From: an uncultured Bacteroidota bacterium
Lineage (GTDB): Bacteria > Bacteroidota > Bacteroidia > Flavobacteriales > Flavobacteriaceae
Assembly: GCA_903838055.1 (NCBI GenBank)
Contig: CAILWV010000044.1
Coordinates: forward strand, 1-64,000
Direction of reading: 5' to 3'
DNA length: 64,000 nucleotides
In this document: one piece after another, positions 37,231 through 45,951 of the stretch
Layout: every line of letters starts with the position of its first letter
How positions within the stretch are numbered: position 1 is the first letter of the stretch
Translations under genes and position numbers: made by a program
The notes under the pieces: model-generated
Seen by the model: only the letters and a program-made list of their open reading frames with translations
Told to the model about the DNA's origin: nothing
The model's database searches: none

Positions 37231-38697
37231 TTAAATTATTGGAAGCGAAACAATAAAAGTTGTTCCTTTTCCAGGCTGAGTTTCAAATGTAATAGTTCCT
37301 TTGTAATTTTCAATAATGTTCTTTATTATTCCTAATCCAAGTCCCATTCCGCTGTTTTTGGTAGTGAATTTTGGTTCAAAAATCCGATCTATATTTTCTT
37401 CTTCTATGCCAATTCCGTTGTCTTTTACAGTTATATCAACCATATTAACTACTCGTTTAACCGCAACCACAATCGATTTTTGCTCCTGCTCTTCTGGTAT
37501 TGCTTGTATGGCATTTTTAACTAAATTAGTGATTATTCTCACTAATTGAGTACGATCCATGATGGTGATGATTTCTTTTTCATCGCTTTCAAAATTAAGG
37601 TATTCTTCGTTAAAAATTTCTAGAGAAAACTCTACAACTTCCACCACATTTAAAGTTTCATTTTGCTGTGCCGGCATGGAAGCAAAGTTCGAAAAAGCCG
37701 ATGCCACGGAACTCATAGTATCAATTTGCTGAATCAATGTTTTCGAATAATCGCTTAATTTTTGCTTCAAATCAGGATCTTCTGGATCAAATTTTCGTTG
37801 GAAACTTTGAACGGTAAGTCGCATTGGCGTAAGCGGATTTTTTATTTCATGCGCCACTTGTTTTGCCATTTCGCGCCATGCTTGTTCTCTTTCGCTTTGC
37901 GCCAGCATTGCAGCACTTTCCTCTAATTTATCAACCATTCTATTGTAGGCGTTAATCAAGGAATTTATTTCGCGACTGTTTGCCTCAATAACAATCTTTT
38001 CATTCTTTTGATCAAGACTCGTTTGGTTAATTTTATCAGAAATAGTCTTTAATGATTTTGTGATATAACTAGATAAAAAATAGGCTAAGGCAAAGGCAAT
38101 AATTAGCATAAAAAAGTACACCTGACTTAGTCTAACTAAGAAATCTTGAATTTCACTTTCATAAAAACTATCGTCCTCTACATATGGTAAATTCAAAATT
38201 CCGAGGGGCTTAAACTTGTCGTCTTTAATTTGGCTAAATGAAGAACGGATTTTTACGCCATCTATAATTTTAATATCAACATAGCGCTTTTCAATGGAGG
38301 ATTGCACTAATTTAGTTACGTATTTTGGTATTGGGGGTGCTACATTATCTACAGAAAAGGAAGCCTTTGAAGTTTTTAATAAATTCCCACTTAAACTATA
38401 TATGTTAATTTCCACATTATGAATATCGGATAATTCATGTATTTTATCTTTAAAAATATATGGCAGATTTCTTTCCGTTAACGGATAAGTTGTTGTTGAT
38501 AAAATGTAATTTATATTTTCTTTTACGGCATCTTCTTTTCTATCTAGTCGCTCTTGGTGGTATCTTCGTGCTTCATTTTTAAACTGAATCACTGAAATTA
38601 ATGCCATCAACGCCGATGCTATTAATATCAATACAATCATCGATAGGAAAATCCTAATTCGAAGGGAAAGCATAGACATTTTGAAGCCGTTAAACAT
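37231..38697 (-). CDS. sensor histidine kinase with HAMP domain
   Basis: The 488-residue kinase has membrane helices at about 10-35 and 165-190, with a periplasmic sensor part between. A HAMP domain is followed by HisKA with the phospho-His in AKQVAHEIKNPLTPMR (near 283), then HATPase_c with the N-box NLVKNAIQAIPE, DNGIGI and GMGLGLGI. The His region resembles NtrY/NtrB-type kinases. No response regulator is adjacent, so its partner is elsewhere. The ORF is open to 38733, but the first 12 codons lie in an intergenic inverted repeat, so ATG 38697 is more likely. Confidence 0.88.
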   Translation of the reverse strand: MFNGFKMSMLSLRIRIFLSMIVLILIASALMALISVIQFKNEARRYHQERLDRKEDAVKENINYILSTTTYPLTERNLPYIFKDKIHELSDIHNVEINIYSLSGNLLKTSKASFSVDNVAPPIPKYVTKLVQSSIEKRYVDIKIIDGVKIRSSFSQIKDDKFKPLGILNLPYVEDDSFYESEIQDFLVRLSQVYFFMLIIAFALAYFLSSYITKSLKTISDKINQTSLDQKNEKIVIEANSREINSLINAYNRMVDKLEESAAMLAQSEREQAWREMAKQVAHEIKNPLTPMRLTVQSFQRKFDPEDPDLKQKLSDYSKTLIQQIDTMSSVASAFSNFASMPAQQNETLNVVEVVEFSLEIFNEEYLNFESDEKEIITIMDRTQLVRIITNLVKNAIQAIPEEQEQKSIVVAVKRVVNMVDITVKDNGIGIEEENIDRIFEPKFTTKNSGMGLGLGIIKNIIENYKGTITFETQPGKGTTFIVSLPII

Positions 38698-38734
38698 AGT
38701 GTTCAGTGTTCGGTGCCCAGTTAAACTGAACACT
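38698..38734. repeat. inverted repeat between hemJ and the kinase gene
   Basis: AGTGTTCAGT (38698-38707) and ACTGAACACT (38725-38734) form a perfect 10-bp inverted repeat with a 17-base loop. It starts at the hemJ stop codon and ends next to the kinase ATG, so it may lower read-through between them. Confidence 0.65.
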
Positions 38735-39281
38735 ATTTTTTCTCTCGTATTCTTTTGTAAAATTTAAATCCAAGCATAATTAAAACCGAAAATAAGAAAA
38801 TTCCGATTACACCATAAATCCAATTAAAAGCATTTTTTAAAACTACTAAAAAAACTACAGCAAATAAAATAATAGTAGCACCTTCATTCCAAAGGCGCAT
38901 AAAATTGGAAGTATAATTGAATTGATCGTTTTGTAATTGGTTATAAATTAAATGGCATTTCCAATGGTATAAATACAATAGGAATACAAATCCTAGTTTG
39001 ACATGCATCCAAGGCATGTGTAACCAAGCATTTCCTAAGTCGGTAAAGAACAACATCCAAAATGCAAAAATACTTGCTAAAATGGCACTTGGCCATGTAA
39101 TGATATACCAAAGGCGGTAGGTCATTATTTTGTATTGCTGTAGCAAAATTTCCTTTTCTGGCGATGGTTTATCGTTGGCTTCTATTTGATAAACAAACAA
39201 CCGAACGATGTAAAACAACCCTGCAAACCAAGTTACGACAAAGATGAGGTGAAGGGATTTTAGGTAGTTGTAGAGTTCCAT
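38733..39281 (-). CDS. hemJ: HemJ-type protoporphyrinogen IX oxidase
   Basis: The 182-residue protein has four to five membrane helices and the family's conserved residues: an early His in LKSLHLIFVVTWFAGLFYIVRLFVYQ (in pieces, near 11), KIMTYRLWYIITWP, and MHVKLGFVFLLYLYHW. HemJ oxidises protoporphyrinogen IX to protoporphyrin IX, the step before ferrochelatase. The hemH gene lies 28 bases upstream on the same strand, so the last two heme steps are encoded together. The family is also called CopD-like or UPF0093 in older annotation. Confidence 0.85.
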   Translation of the reverse strand: MELYNYLKSLHLIFVVTWFAGLFYIVRLFVYQIEANDKPSPEKEILLQQYKIMTYRLWYIITWPSAILASIFAFWMLFFTDLGNAWLHMPWMHVKLGFVFLLYLYHWKCHLIYNQLQNDQFNYTSNFMRLWNEGATIILFAVVFLVVLKNAFNWIYGVIGIFLFSVLIMLGFKFYKRIREKK

Positions 39282-39309
39282 TTATTTACTCAATTAATAA
39301 TTCAATTTT

Positions 39310-40326
39310 CTATCCTTTTTGAAACTCCTCAATCCAACTCGCCACAACGCCACACCATTCGTCACCATCATTCATACAAGGAATTGCCATAAAATCGGTA
39401 CCGCCGTGTTCTATAAATTGGTGTTTGGCTTCCATAGCAATTTCTTCCAAAGTTTCTAAACAGTCCGATACAAAAGCCGGAGTTACCACTGCTAATTTCT
39501 TAATTCCTTGATCGGGCATTTTATTCACTTCCACATCCGTGTAGGGCGTTAACCACTTATCACCTGCCAACCGCGATTGAAAAGTTTGGCTGTATTTCCC
39601 TTCTGGAATACCAAGTAATTTTACAACTTGTTTGGTCGTTTCATAACATTGGTGGCGGTAGCAAAATTCATGTGCTGGCGAAGGAGTATTACAACAAGAA
39701 CCATCAATTTTGCAATGGGATTTGGTTATGTCTGTTTTGCGAATATGACGCTTTGGAATTCCGTGGTACGAAAATAACAAATGATCGTAATCAAAAGTAT
39801 CTAAATGACTTTTTATAGAATTGGCTAATGCCTGAATATAATCGGGTTTGTTGTAAAAAGCAGGAACATTGGTGAATTTCATCTCTGGAAAATGTTTCTG
39901 ACGTAATTCTTCTGCCAAAACCACGATGGTTGTTGTAGAAGCCATAGCATGCTGCGGATATAAAGGCATAAGCATTACTTCGTTCACACCTTTGTCTTTC
40001 AATTCCTGAAGTCCTTTTAAGATTGACATACTTCCGTATCGCATGGCCAATGCTATAGGGATATCCACTAGTGCCTGAACTTTTTTGTGCATTCGTTGCG
40101 AAATCACTACTAATGGAGAACCTTCTTCCCACCAAATTTTAGCATAGGCTTCTGCCGACTTTTTTGGACGGGTTTGTAAAATAATTCCGCGAACCAATAA
40201 AGCACGCAATAAAAACGGAACGTCAATTACGTATTTATCCATTAAAAATTCATCTAAATACGGCTTAACATCTTTAGCAGTTGGGCTTTCTGGCGAACCA
40301 AGATTTACGAGTAATACTCCTTTCAT
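39310..40326 (-). CDS. hemH: ferrochelatase
   Basis: The 338-residue enzyme inserts Fe2+ into protoporphyrin IX to make heme. It starts KGVLLVNLGSPESPTAKDVKPYL, shows the active-site His in FSYHGIPKRH (near 192), and the family's QSRLAGDKWLTPYT and PAFVSDCLETLEEI segments. A Cys-rich insert follows the His loop (HCKIDGSCCNTPSPAHEFC and then CYET), which might bind metal; a [2Fe-2S] cluster is not shown by this. It pairs with hemJ downstream. Confidence 0.95.
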   Translation of the reverse strand: MKGVLLVNLGSPESPTAKDVKPYLDEFLMDKYVIDVPFLLRALLVRGIILQTRPKKSAEAYAKIWWEEGSPLVVISQRMHKKVQALVDIPIALAMRYGSMSILKGLQELKDKGVNEVMLMPLYPQHAMASTTTIVVLAEELRQKHFPEMKFTNVPAFYNKPDYIQALANSIKSHLDTFDYDHLLFSYHGIPKRHIRKTDITKSHCKIDGSCCNTPSPAHEFCYRHQCYETTKQVVKLLGIPEGKYSQTFQSRLAGDKWLTPYTDVEVNKMPDQGIKKLAVVTPAFVSDCLETLEEIAMEAKHQFIEHGGTDFMAIPCMNDGDEWCGVVASWIEEFQKG

Positions 40327-40443
40327 TTTTTATTTCTTTAATTTTTACTTTGTCAGAGTTTTGATATATATTTTGTAAAAATACTTAATCTACTTTTTTT
40401 ATCTATTGGATTAACAATAGATTATTGATTGTTTTATGTCGAA

Positions 40444-41316
40444 TTATGTATTTGGATTTATCGACATCAAATATTTTTTAGGTGTGGTTGCAAATTTTTT
40501 CTTAAAAGCGGCAATAAAATGACTTCCAGTGCTATAGCCAATTTTCAACCCTACTTCATTTACATTATAAGATCCGCTATCTAATAATTGACGGGCATAA
40601 TCCATTTTATAATCTAAAAGAAAACCATAAACCGTATCTCCATAAATTTGTTTAAAACCCATTTTTAGTTTCTTCAAACTTAAACCTACTTGTTCTGCCA
40701 ATTCTGCCAATCCAGGAGGTTCAGCCATATTGGTAATGATGATTTCTTTAGCTTTCTTGATTTTAACCACATTTTCTTCATCAATTAAAAACGGACATTG
40801 CTCTGCATTTGGGTCTTCCGAACGGTTGAAATACAAACTCAATAATTCGTAACCTTTACCTTTATAGTATAGATTTTTTATGGACGGATTCAAATTATAA
40901 TGAAATAACTGACTTAATACGATAGCCATTGACGGGCTTATGTCACTTTCGGTATAATATTTTCGATCCTTGTTTTCTTCGCTTAAGAAAGGAATATTCC
41001 CAGATTCATTAGAAAATAAAGCGTGAAATTTTTGAATTGAAATAATAACAGAAATAACCCACGTATTAGATGCGAGTTCTAAATTTAGAGGCAATTCTTT
41101 TTGTGGATTGTAAAACAAAAGCGCCTTTTCTTCTTTTAAATCTAAGGCATAGCCACCCTCATTAAAAACAAATTTTGCTTTTCCTTTAATTCCAAAATGA
41201 AATTGGATAAGTCCTTGATTGACTTGTCTTTTTACATGAAAATTATCTGCCCCATCATTTTGAAAACGAATTAATATAAAATCATTTTCAATTTTTATTT
41301 CTTCTTGTGACCCCAT
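40444..41316 (-). CDS. AraC-family regulator divergent from hemA
   Basis: The 290-residue protein has an N-terminal cupin-like half (about 1-180) and a C-terminal double helix-turn-helix (about 195-288: PGLAELAEQVGLSLKKLKMGFKQIYG and VGLKIGYSTGSHFIAAFKKKFATTPKKYL). It lies between the two arms of the heme cluster and shares a 229-base upstream region with hemA. It is therefore a good candidate to control heme synthesis, but its ligand is unknown. Confidence 0.88.
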   Translation of the reverse strand: MGSQEEIKIENDFILIRFQNDGADNFHVKRQVNQGLIQFHFGIKGKAKFVFNEGGYALDLKEEKALLFYNPQKELPLNLELASNTWVISVIISIQKFHALFSNESGNIPFLSEENKDRKYYTESDISPSMAIVLSQLFHYNLNPSIKNLYYKGKGYELLSLYFNRSEDPNAEQCPFLIDEENVVKIKKAKEIIITNMAEPPGLAELAEQVGLSLKKLKMGFKQIYGDTVYGFLLDYKMDYARQLLDSGSYNVNEVGLKIGYSTGSHFIAAFKKKFATTPKKYLMSINPNT

Positions 41317-41511
41317 AGCGATATTTTTTTAAATAAAATAGGATATTATTCAGCAACTTCTATTTAGAATTAATCTATATAGTAAAGTTGAAACCAATTG
41401 ATTTCAGTACAAATTTAAAATAAATAACGATAAAAATTCAATTTTTATAAATAAATTCTCACAGCGACACAAAAAGTACTTCTAGCGTTACTTTTGTAAA
41501 TGGTATAGTAA

Positions 41512-41519
41512 TAAATTTG
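41512..41519 (+). promoter_or_regulatory. -7 box of the hemA promoter
   Basis: TAAATTTG matches TAnnTTTG and lies 26 bases before the hemA ATG. TTTTG at 41492-41496 is a possible -33 box (15-base spacer, a little short). The region is shared with the divergent AraC gene, so operators for that regulator may also be here. Confidence 0.5.
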
Positions 41520-41545
41520 TTTAACTTTTAGGTTAAAGCCAAAAT

Positions 41546-42805
41546 ATGGAAAATATAAATACATCTAAGTCCACCACTTTCTATTCTGTAGGATTGAGTT
41601 ACAAGAAAGCAGATGCGGAAATGAGAGGGAAATTTAGTTTAGATGCTAATGCAAAAGCCAATTTACTAGAGCAGGCCAAAAAAGAAGGAATAGAAGCTTT
41701 AATTGTCACTTCAACTTGTAATCGAACCGAAATCTACGGTTTTGCTCAACATCCATTTCAATTAATTAAATTACTTTGCGAAAATAGCCACGGTACTGTT
41801 GAAGAATTTCAAAAAGTTGCATTTGTATATAAAAAACAAGAAGCGATAAAACACATGTTTCATGTAGGAACTGGTTTAGACAGTCAGATTCTTGGCGATT
41901 TTGAAATCATTAGCCAATTGAAAATTGCTTTTGCCGAAAGTAAAGCAATGTTTTTGGCGAATGCTTTTATGGAACGTTTGGTAAATGCGGTAATTCAAGC
42001 CAGTAAAAAAATTAAAAATGAAACAGAAATTTCCTCTGGAGCGACCTCCGTTTCATTCGCTTCTGTACAATATATTTTTAAAAATGTAGAGGAAATTGCC
42101 AATAAAAACATATTGCTTTTCGGAACTGGAAAAATAGGAAGAAACACTTGCGAAAATTTGGTTAAACATACCAAACACGAACAAATTACTCTTATTAATA
42201 GAACCAAAGACAAAGCCGAAAAATTAGCTCAAAAACTAAATGTAATTGTAAAAGATTACGCCGATTTGCAACTAGAAATTCAAAAAGCAGATGTGATTGT
42301 AGTTGCCACTGGCGCACAAAATCCAACGATAGACAAAACCCTTCTAAATTTAAAAAAACCACTCCTTATTTTAGATTTGTCAATTCCTAAAAATGTGAAT
42401 GAAAATGTCAAAGACATTCCAGGGGTTACTTTAGTTCATATGGATCATTTATCTCAAATGACAGATGAAACTTTAGAAAGAAGAAAACTACACATTCCGG
42501 CTGCCCAAGCTATCATTGAAGAAATACAAGCTGAATTCGATTCTTGGAATAAAAATCGAAAATTTGCTCCTACAATTCACGCTTTAAAAGAAAAATTTAA
42601 TTCAATTAAAGATGGAGAATTGAATTTTCAACGCAAAAAATTATCCAATTTTGATGAGGATCAAGCCGAATTAATTAGTAATAGGATTATACAAAAAATA
42701 ACTAACCATTTTGTAAACCACTTAAAAGATGGTGAATCTATGGACGAAGGAATAGAATGGATTGAAAAAGTATTTCAACTGGAACAAGAAAAATCATTTT
42801 TATAA
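41546..42805 (+). CDS. hemA: glutamyl-tRNA reductase
   Basis: The 419-residue enzyme reduces glutamyl-tRNA to glutamate-1-semialdehyde, the committed step of C5 heme synthesis. The nucleophilic Cys58 is in TSTCNRTEIYG. The NADPH-binding Rossmann motif is LLFGTGKIGRNTCENL (near 188), and a C-terminal dimerisation helix region ends the protein. It heads the plus-strand hem operon. The partner aminomutase hemL is not in this window. Confidence 0.96.
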   Translation: MENINTSKSTTFYSVGLSYKKADAEMRGKFSLDANAKANLLEQAKKEGIEALIVTSTCNRTEIYGFAQHPFQLIKLLCENSHGTVEEFQKVAFVYKKQEAIKHMFHVGTGLDSQILGDFEIISQLKIAFAESKAMFLANAFMERLVNAVIQASKKIKNETEISSGATSVSFASVQYIFKNVEEIANKNILLFGTGKIGRNTCENLVKHTKHEQITLINRTKDKAEKLAQKLNVIVKDYADLQLEIQKADVIVVATGAQNPTIDKTLLNLKKPLLILDLSIPKNVNENVKDIPGVTLVHMDHLSQMTDETLERRKLHIPAAQAIIEEIQAEFDSWNKNRKFAPTIHALKEKFNSIKDGELNFQRKKLSNFDEDQAELISNRIIQKITNHFVNHLKDGESMDEGIEWIEKVFQLEQEKSFL

Positions 42806-42909
42806 GTCAACACAAATTTCACTAATTGACACGAATTAGTGAAATTTAAAGAATTACACAAAGTTAAATTTTCGTGTAAATTTGTGCAAATCGTGTAAAA
42901 AACAATAAA
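42806..42909. repeat. inverted repeat of the CACGAATT family between hemA and hemC
   Basis: AAATTTCACTAATT (42814-42827) and AATTAGTGAAATTT (42834-42847) form a perfect 14-bp inverted repeat around GACACG. A second part (42870-42898) has reversed words such as TTCGTGTAAATTTGTGCAAATCG. The whole gap is one member of the dispersed family also seen near 23619, 37136 and 54107. Confidence 0.75.
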
Positions 42910-43836
42910 GTGGCTGAAAAAACAATAAGAATAGGAACCCGAGATAGTGAATTAGCGCTTTGGCAAGCCCACACGGTCCAAAAAAAATTAAACGATTTAG
43001 GATATAAAACTGAAATTATTGCTGTAAAATCTCAGGGGGATATTCTCTTGGACAAACCTCTTTATGAACTCGGAATTACTGGAATATTTACTAAAACGTT
43101 AGATATCGCAATGATAAATGGTCAAGTTGATATTGCAGTACATTCTATGAAAGACGTTCCAACCGCTTTACCAATCGGAATTGTGCAAGCTGCAGTTTTA
43201 GAAAGAGCCAACATTTTAGATATTTTAGTTCACAAAGGATCTACCGATTTTCTAAAAACCAATGCAACCATTGCCACCGGAAGTCTTCGCCGTCAAGCAC
43301 AATGGTGGAACAAATACCCAAACCATACTGTTGTTGACTTACGCGGAAATGTAAATACCCGTTTACAGAAACTCGAAGATAACACCTGGGACGGAGCCGT
43401 TTTTGCAGCAGCAGGTTTAGAACGATTAAACCTTAAACCTGCAACTAACGAATCTCTTGATTGGATGATTCCCGCACCTGCACAAGGCGCAATGGTAGTT
43501 GTTGCCATGGCAGAAGATGCCTTTACACTAGACGCTTTAGCGCAATTAAACCACATTGAAACCGAAATTTGCACCTATATAGAAAGACAATTTCTAAAAA
43601 CCCTTGAAGGTGGTTGCACGGCCCCTATAGGAGCTATTGCTAAATATAACGAGAAAGAAGATACCATTCATTTCAAAGGAGTTTTGCTTTCCATTGACGG
43701 GAAACAAAAACTTAATGCAGAAAAACTAGTAGATATTTCCGAATGGAAAAAACTTGGTTTCCATGCAGCACAAGAAATATTAAATAATGGAGGAGCCGAA
43801 TTGATGAGTCAAATTAAAGAACAATTAAAAAAGTAG
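42910..43836 (+). CDS. hemC: hydroxymethylbilane synthase (porphobilinogen deaminase)
   Basis: The 308-residue enzyme joins four porphobilinogens into hydroxymethylbilane. The catalytic Asp is in HSMKDVP (Asp82), and the Cys that carries the dipyrromethane cofactor is Cys236 in LEGGCTAPIG. It starts IRIGTRDSELALWQA. The start codon is GTG at 42910, just after the intergenic repeat. It is the second plus-strand hem gene. Confidence 0.96.
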   Translation: MAEKTIRIGTRDSELALWQAHTVQKKLNDLGYKTEIIAVKSQGDILLDKPLYELGITGIFTKTLDIAMINGQVDIAVHSMKDVPTALPIGIVQAAVLERANILDILVHKGSTDFLKTNATIATGSLRRQAQWWNKYPNHTVVDLRGNVNTRLQKLEDNTWDGAVFAAAGLERLNLKPATNESLDWMIPAPAQGAMVVVAMAEDAFTLDALAQLNHIETEICTYIERQFLKTLEGGCTAPIGAIAKYNEKEDTIHFKGVLLSIDGKQKLNAEKLVDISEWKKLGFHAAQEILNNGGAELMSQIKEQLKK

Positions 43837-43837
43837 G

Positions 43838-43945
43838 AGCGAATGGTTCGGGCATTTTTGCAAACCATATTCCCGCCACCTTTCCAAAGCTCTCCACGAA
43901 AAATGGCGAGGCTTTTCCCTTGCGTCGGGGCTAGACTGCAAATGA
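43838..43945. repeat. GC-rich dispersed element between hemC and hemD
   Basis: The gap between hemC and hemD holds about 108 bases clearly richer in G and C than the surroundings. Read on the minus strand it begins TAGCCCCGACGCAAGGGAAA, close to TAGCCCTGATAGCAGCGGAA in the element at 56036; both later have a GGAAAG segment followed by GG. I take them as distant members of one repeat family. Confidence 0.55.
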
Positions 43946-43995
43946 ATTTCATAAAAATAGTAAACCATAATTACGTATTGGTTTAAAAACAAAAA

Positions 43996-44736
43996 ATGGC
44001 TAAACAAACTAATATATTATCCACCAAAAAACTTTTGCCAAACCAAAAGCAACTATTGTCAGATGCTGCTATATCGGTTATGGAAGAAGATTTCATAGAA
44101 ACCAAAATCAAAACTTTTGAATTCCACTCTCTTGGAGGGGTGTCCGAAGGTCGGGATGGCATAAAAGTTCACGATAATATTATTTTCACAAGTCAAAACG
44201 CAGTTCAAAGTATTTTGCAACATCCAAAATGTGATGAATTAAAATCTAAAAGTGTTTTCTCTGTTGGTATGAAAACCAAAGATTTACTTACCGAAAACGG
44301 ATTTGACGTTGTTGCCTATACTGGCTACGCATCCGATTTGGCAGAGATAATCTCCTTAGTTTACTCATCCGATTCGTTCACTTTCTTTAGCGGAAATTTA
44401 CGTCGCGATGTATTGCCCGACACCTTAAAAGAAAACGGAATAACTTTCAACGAAATTGAAGTTTATGAAACAAATTTAACTTCCAGAAAAGCCACCCCGC
44501 CCCATGGGCACCCCTCCAAAGGAGGGGAATCTAGGTTCGATGGAATCCTTTTTTTCAGTCCATCGGGAGTAGAAAGTTATTTCAAATCGAATACCATAAA
44601 AGATGAAATGTGTTTCTGTATCGGCGAAACCACCGCAGAAGCATTAGAAAATAAAAAAGTAAAAAACATTTTAATTGCTGATAAACCATCGGTAGAAAAT
44701 GTAATTGCACAAGTTATAGAATATTATCAATCCTAA
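43996..44736 (+). CDS. hemD: uroporphyrinogen-III synthase carrying two repeat-derived inserts
   Basis: The 246-residue enzyme closes and rearranges hydroxymethylbilane to uroporphyrinogen III. Family landmarks are FTSQNAVQ (near 72), FFSGNLRRDVLP (near 132), FFSPSGVESYF (near 186) and CIGETTAEAL (near 210). Two segments do not look like HemD: residues about 46-55 (LGGVSEGRDG) and 166-180 (ATPPHGHPSKGGESR). Their DNA is GC-rich and the two are inverted copies of each other (24 of 30 aligned bases identical). Both are read in frame without stops and sit in likely surface loops, so the enzyme is probably still active. Confidence 0.9.
   Translation: MAKQTNILSTKKLLPNQKQLLSDAAISVMEEDFIETKIKTFEFHSLGGVSEGRDGIKVHDNIIFTSQNAVQSILQHPKCDELKSKSVFSVGMKTKDLLTENGFDVVAYTGYASDLAEIISLVYSSDSFTFFSGNLRRDVLPDTLKENGITFNEIEVYETNLTSRKATPPHGHPSKGGESRFDGILFFSPSGVESYFKSNTIKDEMCFCIGETTAEALENKKVKNILIADKPSVENVIAQVIEYYQS
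44131..44160 (+). repeat. GC-rich repeat copy 1, inside hemD
   Basis: Thirty bases beginning CTTGGAGGGGTGTCCGAAGG are translated in frame. The reverse complement of copy 2 (44491-44521) matches at 24 of 30 aligned positions with one gap, including TTGGAGGGGTG without change. Confidence 0.75.
44491..44527 (-). repeat. GC-rich repeat copy 2, inside hemD, inverted
   Basis: The segment contains CACCCCTCCAA (44509-44519), the complement of the core of copy 1, and ends in the palindrome CCCCTCCAAAGGAGGGG (44511-44527). It is translated in frame as part of ATPPHGHPSKGGE. Confidence 0.75.
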
Positions 44737-44737
44737 C

Positions 44738-44812
44738 AGGTTTCCAAAACCAATAAGGTATAAAATTAAATACAACACAAACATCAAAGGTTTTCAAAAC
44801 CTATGAGGTTTA
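44738..44812. repeat. AGGTTTTCAAAACCT intergenic repeat
   Basis: AGGTTTTCAAAACCT (44788-44802) is a palindrome. A diverged copy of the whole unit, CAGGTTTCCAAAACCAATAA, lies at about 44738-44757. The element carries an in-frame ATG (44803) before hemE, which I treat as part of the repeat rather than the gene start. Confidence 0.6.
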
Positions 44813-44826
44813 AAAAAATAAATAAA

Positions 44827-45933
44827 ATGATCAAGAACGACCTTTTCCTGAGAGCCTTAAACAATGAAACTGTAGAACGTCCTCCCGTTTGGATGATGCG
44901 CCAAGCAGGAAGATATTTACCAGAATTCAGAGCATTAAGAGACAAATACGATTTTTTTACCCGTTGCGAAACACCAGAATTAGCAGCCGAAATCACCGTG
45001 CAACCCATTCGAATTGTAAAACCAGATGCAGCAATTTTATTTTCTGATATTTTGGTAGTACCACGCGCTATGGGAATTCATGTGGAGTTAAAAGACAATT
45101 TAGGGCCAATCATTCCAAATCCAATCCGGACGATGGAACAAGTCAACCAAGTTTTTGTTCCAGATGTTCACGAAACTTTAGGTTACGTTTTTGATGCCAT
45201 CAAATTGACTAAAGAAATGCTTAATGATGAGGTGCCACTTATTGGTTTTGCTGGTTCCCCTTGGACCATCTTCTGTTATGCAGTAGAAGGAAAAGGATCT
45301 AAAAGTTTTGATACTGCTAAAGGATTTTGTTTTTCAAACCCAATTGCAGCACATACTTTATTGCAAAAAATCACGGATACCACCATTTTATATTTAAAAG
45401 AAAAAGTAAAAGCAGGTTGCAACGCCATTCAGATTTTTGATTCTTGGGGCGGAATGTTATCGCCAGTGGATTACCAAGAATTCTCTTGGAACTACATCAA
45501 CCAAATTATTGAAGCAATAGCCGACGAAACCGACACTAAAAATTCTTTTACCGCTGAAAAAAAGTCGGTTCTTGATGACCTTGGGCAAAAAACTGAAAAG
45601 TCGTCAAAAACTAAGGTTATTGTTTTCGCAAAAGGTTGTTGGTTTGCTCTTGGTGAAATGGCACAATCTAAAGCCGCAGCACTTGGCGTAGATTGGACGT
45701 GTTCTCCTAGAAACGCTCGTTATTTAACAGGAGGAAAAATCACCTTACAAGGAAATTTCGATCCAAGCCGTTTGCTTTCCCCAATTCCAACCATCAAAAA
45801 AATGGTACATCAAATGATAGACGAATTCGGAAAAGACAATTACATCGTTAACCTTGGTCACGGAATTTTACCAAACATTCCTGTAGATCATGCCAAGGCA
45901 TTTGTTGAGGCGGTGAAAGAGTATAATCAATAA
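44827..45933 (+). CDS. hemE: uroporphyrinogen decarboxylase with an unusual internal insert
   Basis: The 368-residue enzyme decarboxylates uroporphyrinogen III to coproporphyrinogen III. Landmarks are [17 protein letters not shown] (near 22), [12 protein letters not shown] (near 77), GFAGSPWT (near 139), [10 protein letters not shown] (near 207) and [13 protein letters not shown] (near 340). I start at ATG 44827 ([11 protein letters not shown]); the ATG at 44803 lies in the upstream repeat. Residues about 235-261, rich in Lys, Ser, Thr and Glu, interrupt the join between EAIADE and [13 protein letters not shown], which I remember as nearly continuous in relatives. This makes the protein about 27 residues longer than usual. 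Confidence 0.93.
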   Translation: MIKNDLFLRALNNETVERPPVWMMRQAGRYLPEFRALRDKYDFFTRCETPELAAEITVQPIRIVKPDAAILFSDILVVPRAMGIHVELKDNLGPIIPNPIRTMEQVNQVFVPDVHETLGYVFDAIKLTKEMLNDEVPLIGFAGSPWTIFCYAVEGKGSKSFDTAKGFCFSNPIAAHTLLQKITDTTILYLKEKVKAGCNAIQIFDSWGGMLSPVDYQEFSWNYINQIIEAIADETDTKNSFTAEKKSVLDDLGQKTEKSSKTKVIVFAKGCWFALGEMAQSKAAALGVDWTCSPRNARYLTGGKITLQGNFDPSRLLSPIPTIKKMVHQMIDEFGKDNYIVNLGHGILPNIPVDHAKAFVEAVKEYNQ

Positions 45934-45951
45934 GCTGAAAGCAAAAAATTG

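Noticed and set aside
43825..44007. 60-codon minus-strand ORF in the hemC-hemD gap
   Set aside because: It is made from the GC-rich repeat element; repeats of this type often leave open frames by chance.
44803..44826. hemE start at ATG 44803
   Set aside because: The ATG is part of the AGGTTTTCAAAACCTATGAGG repeat; the family's N-terminus begins at 44827.
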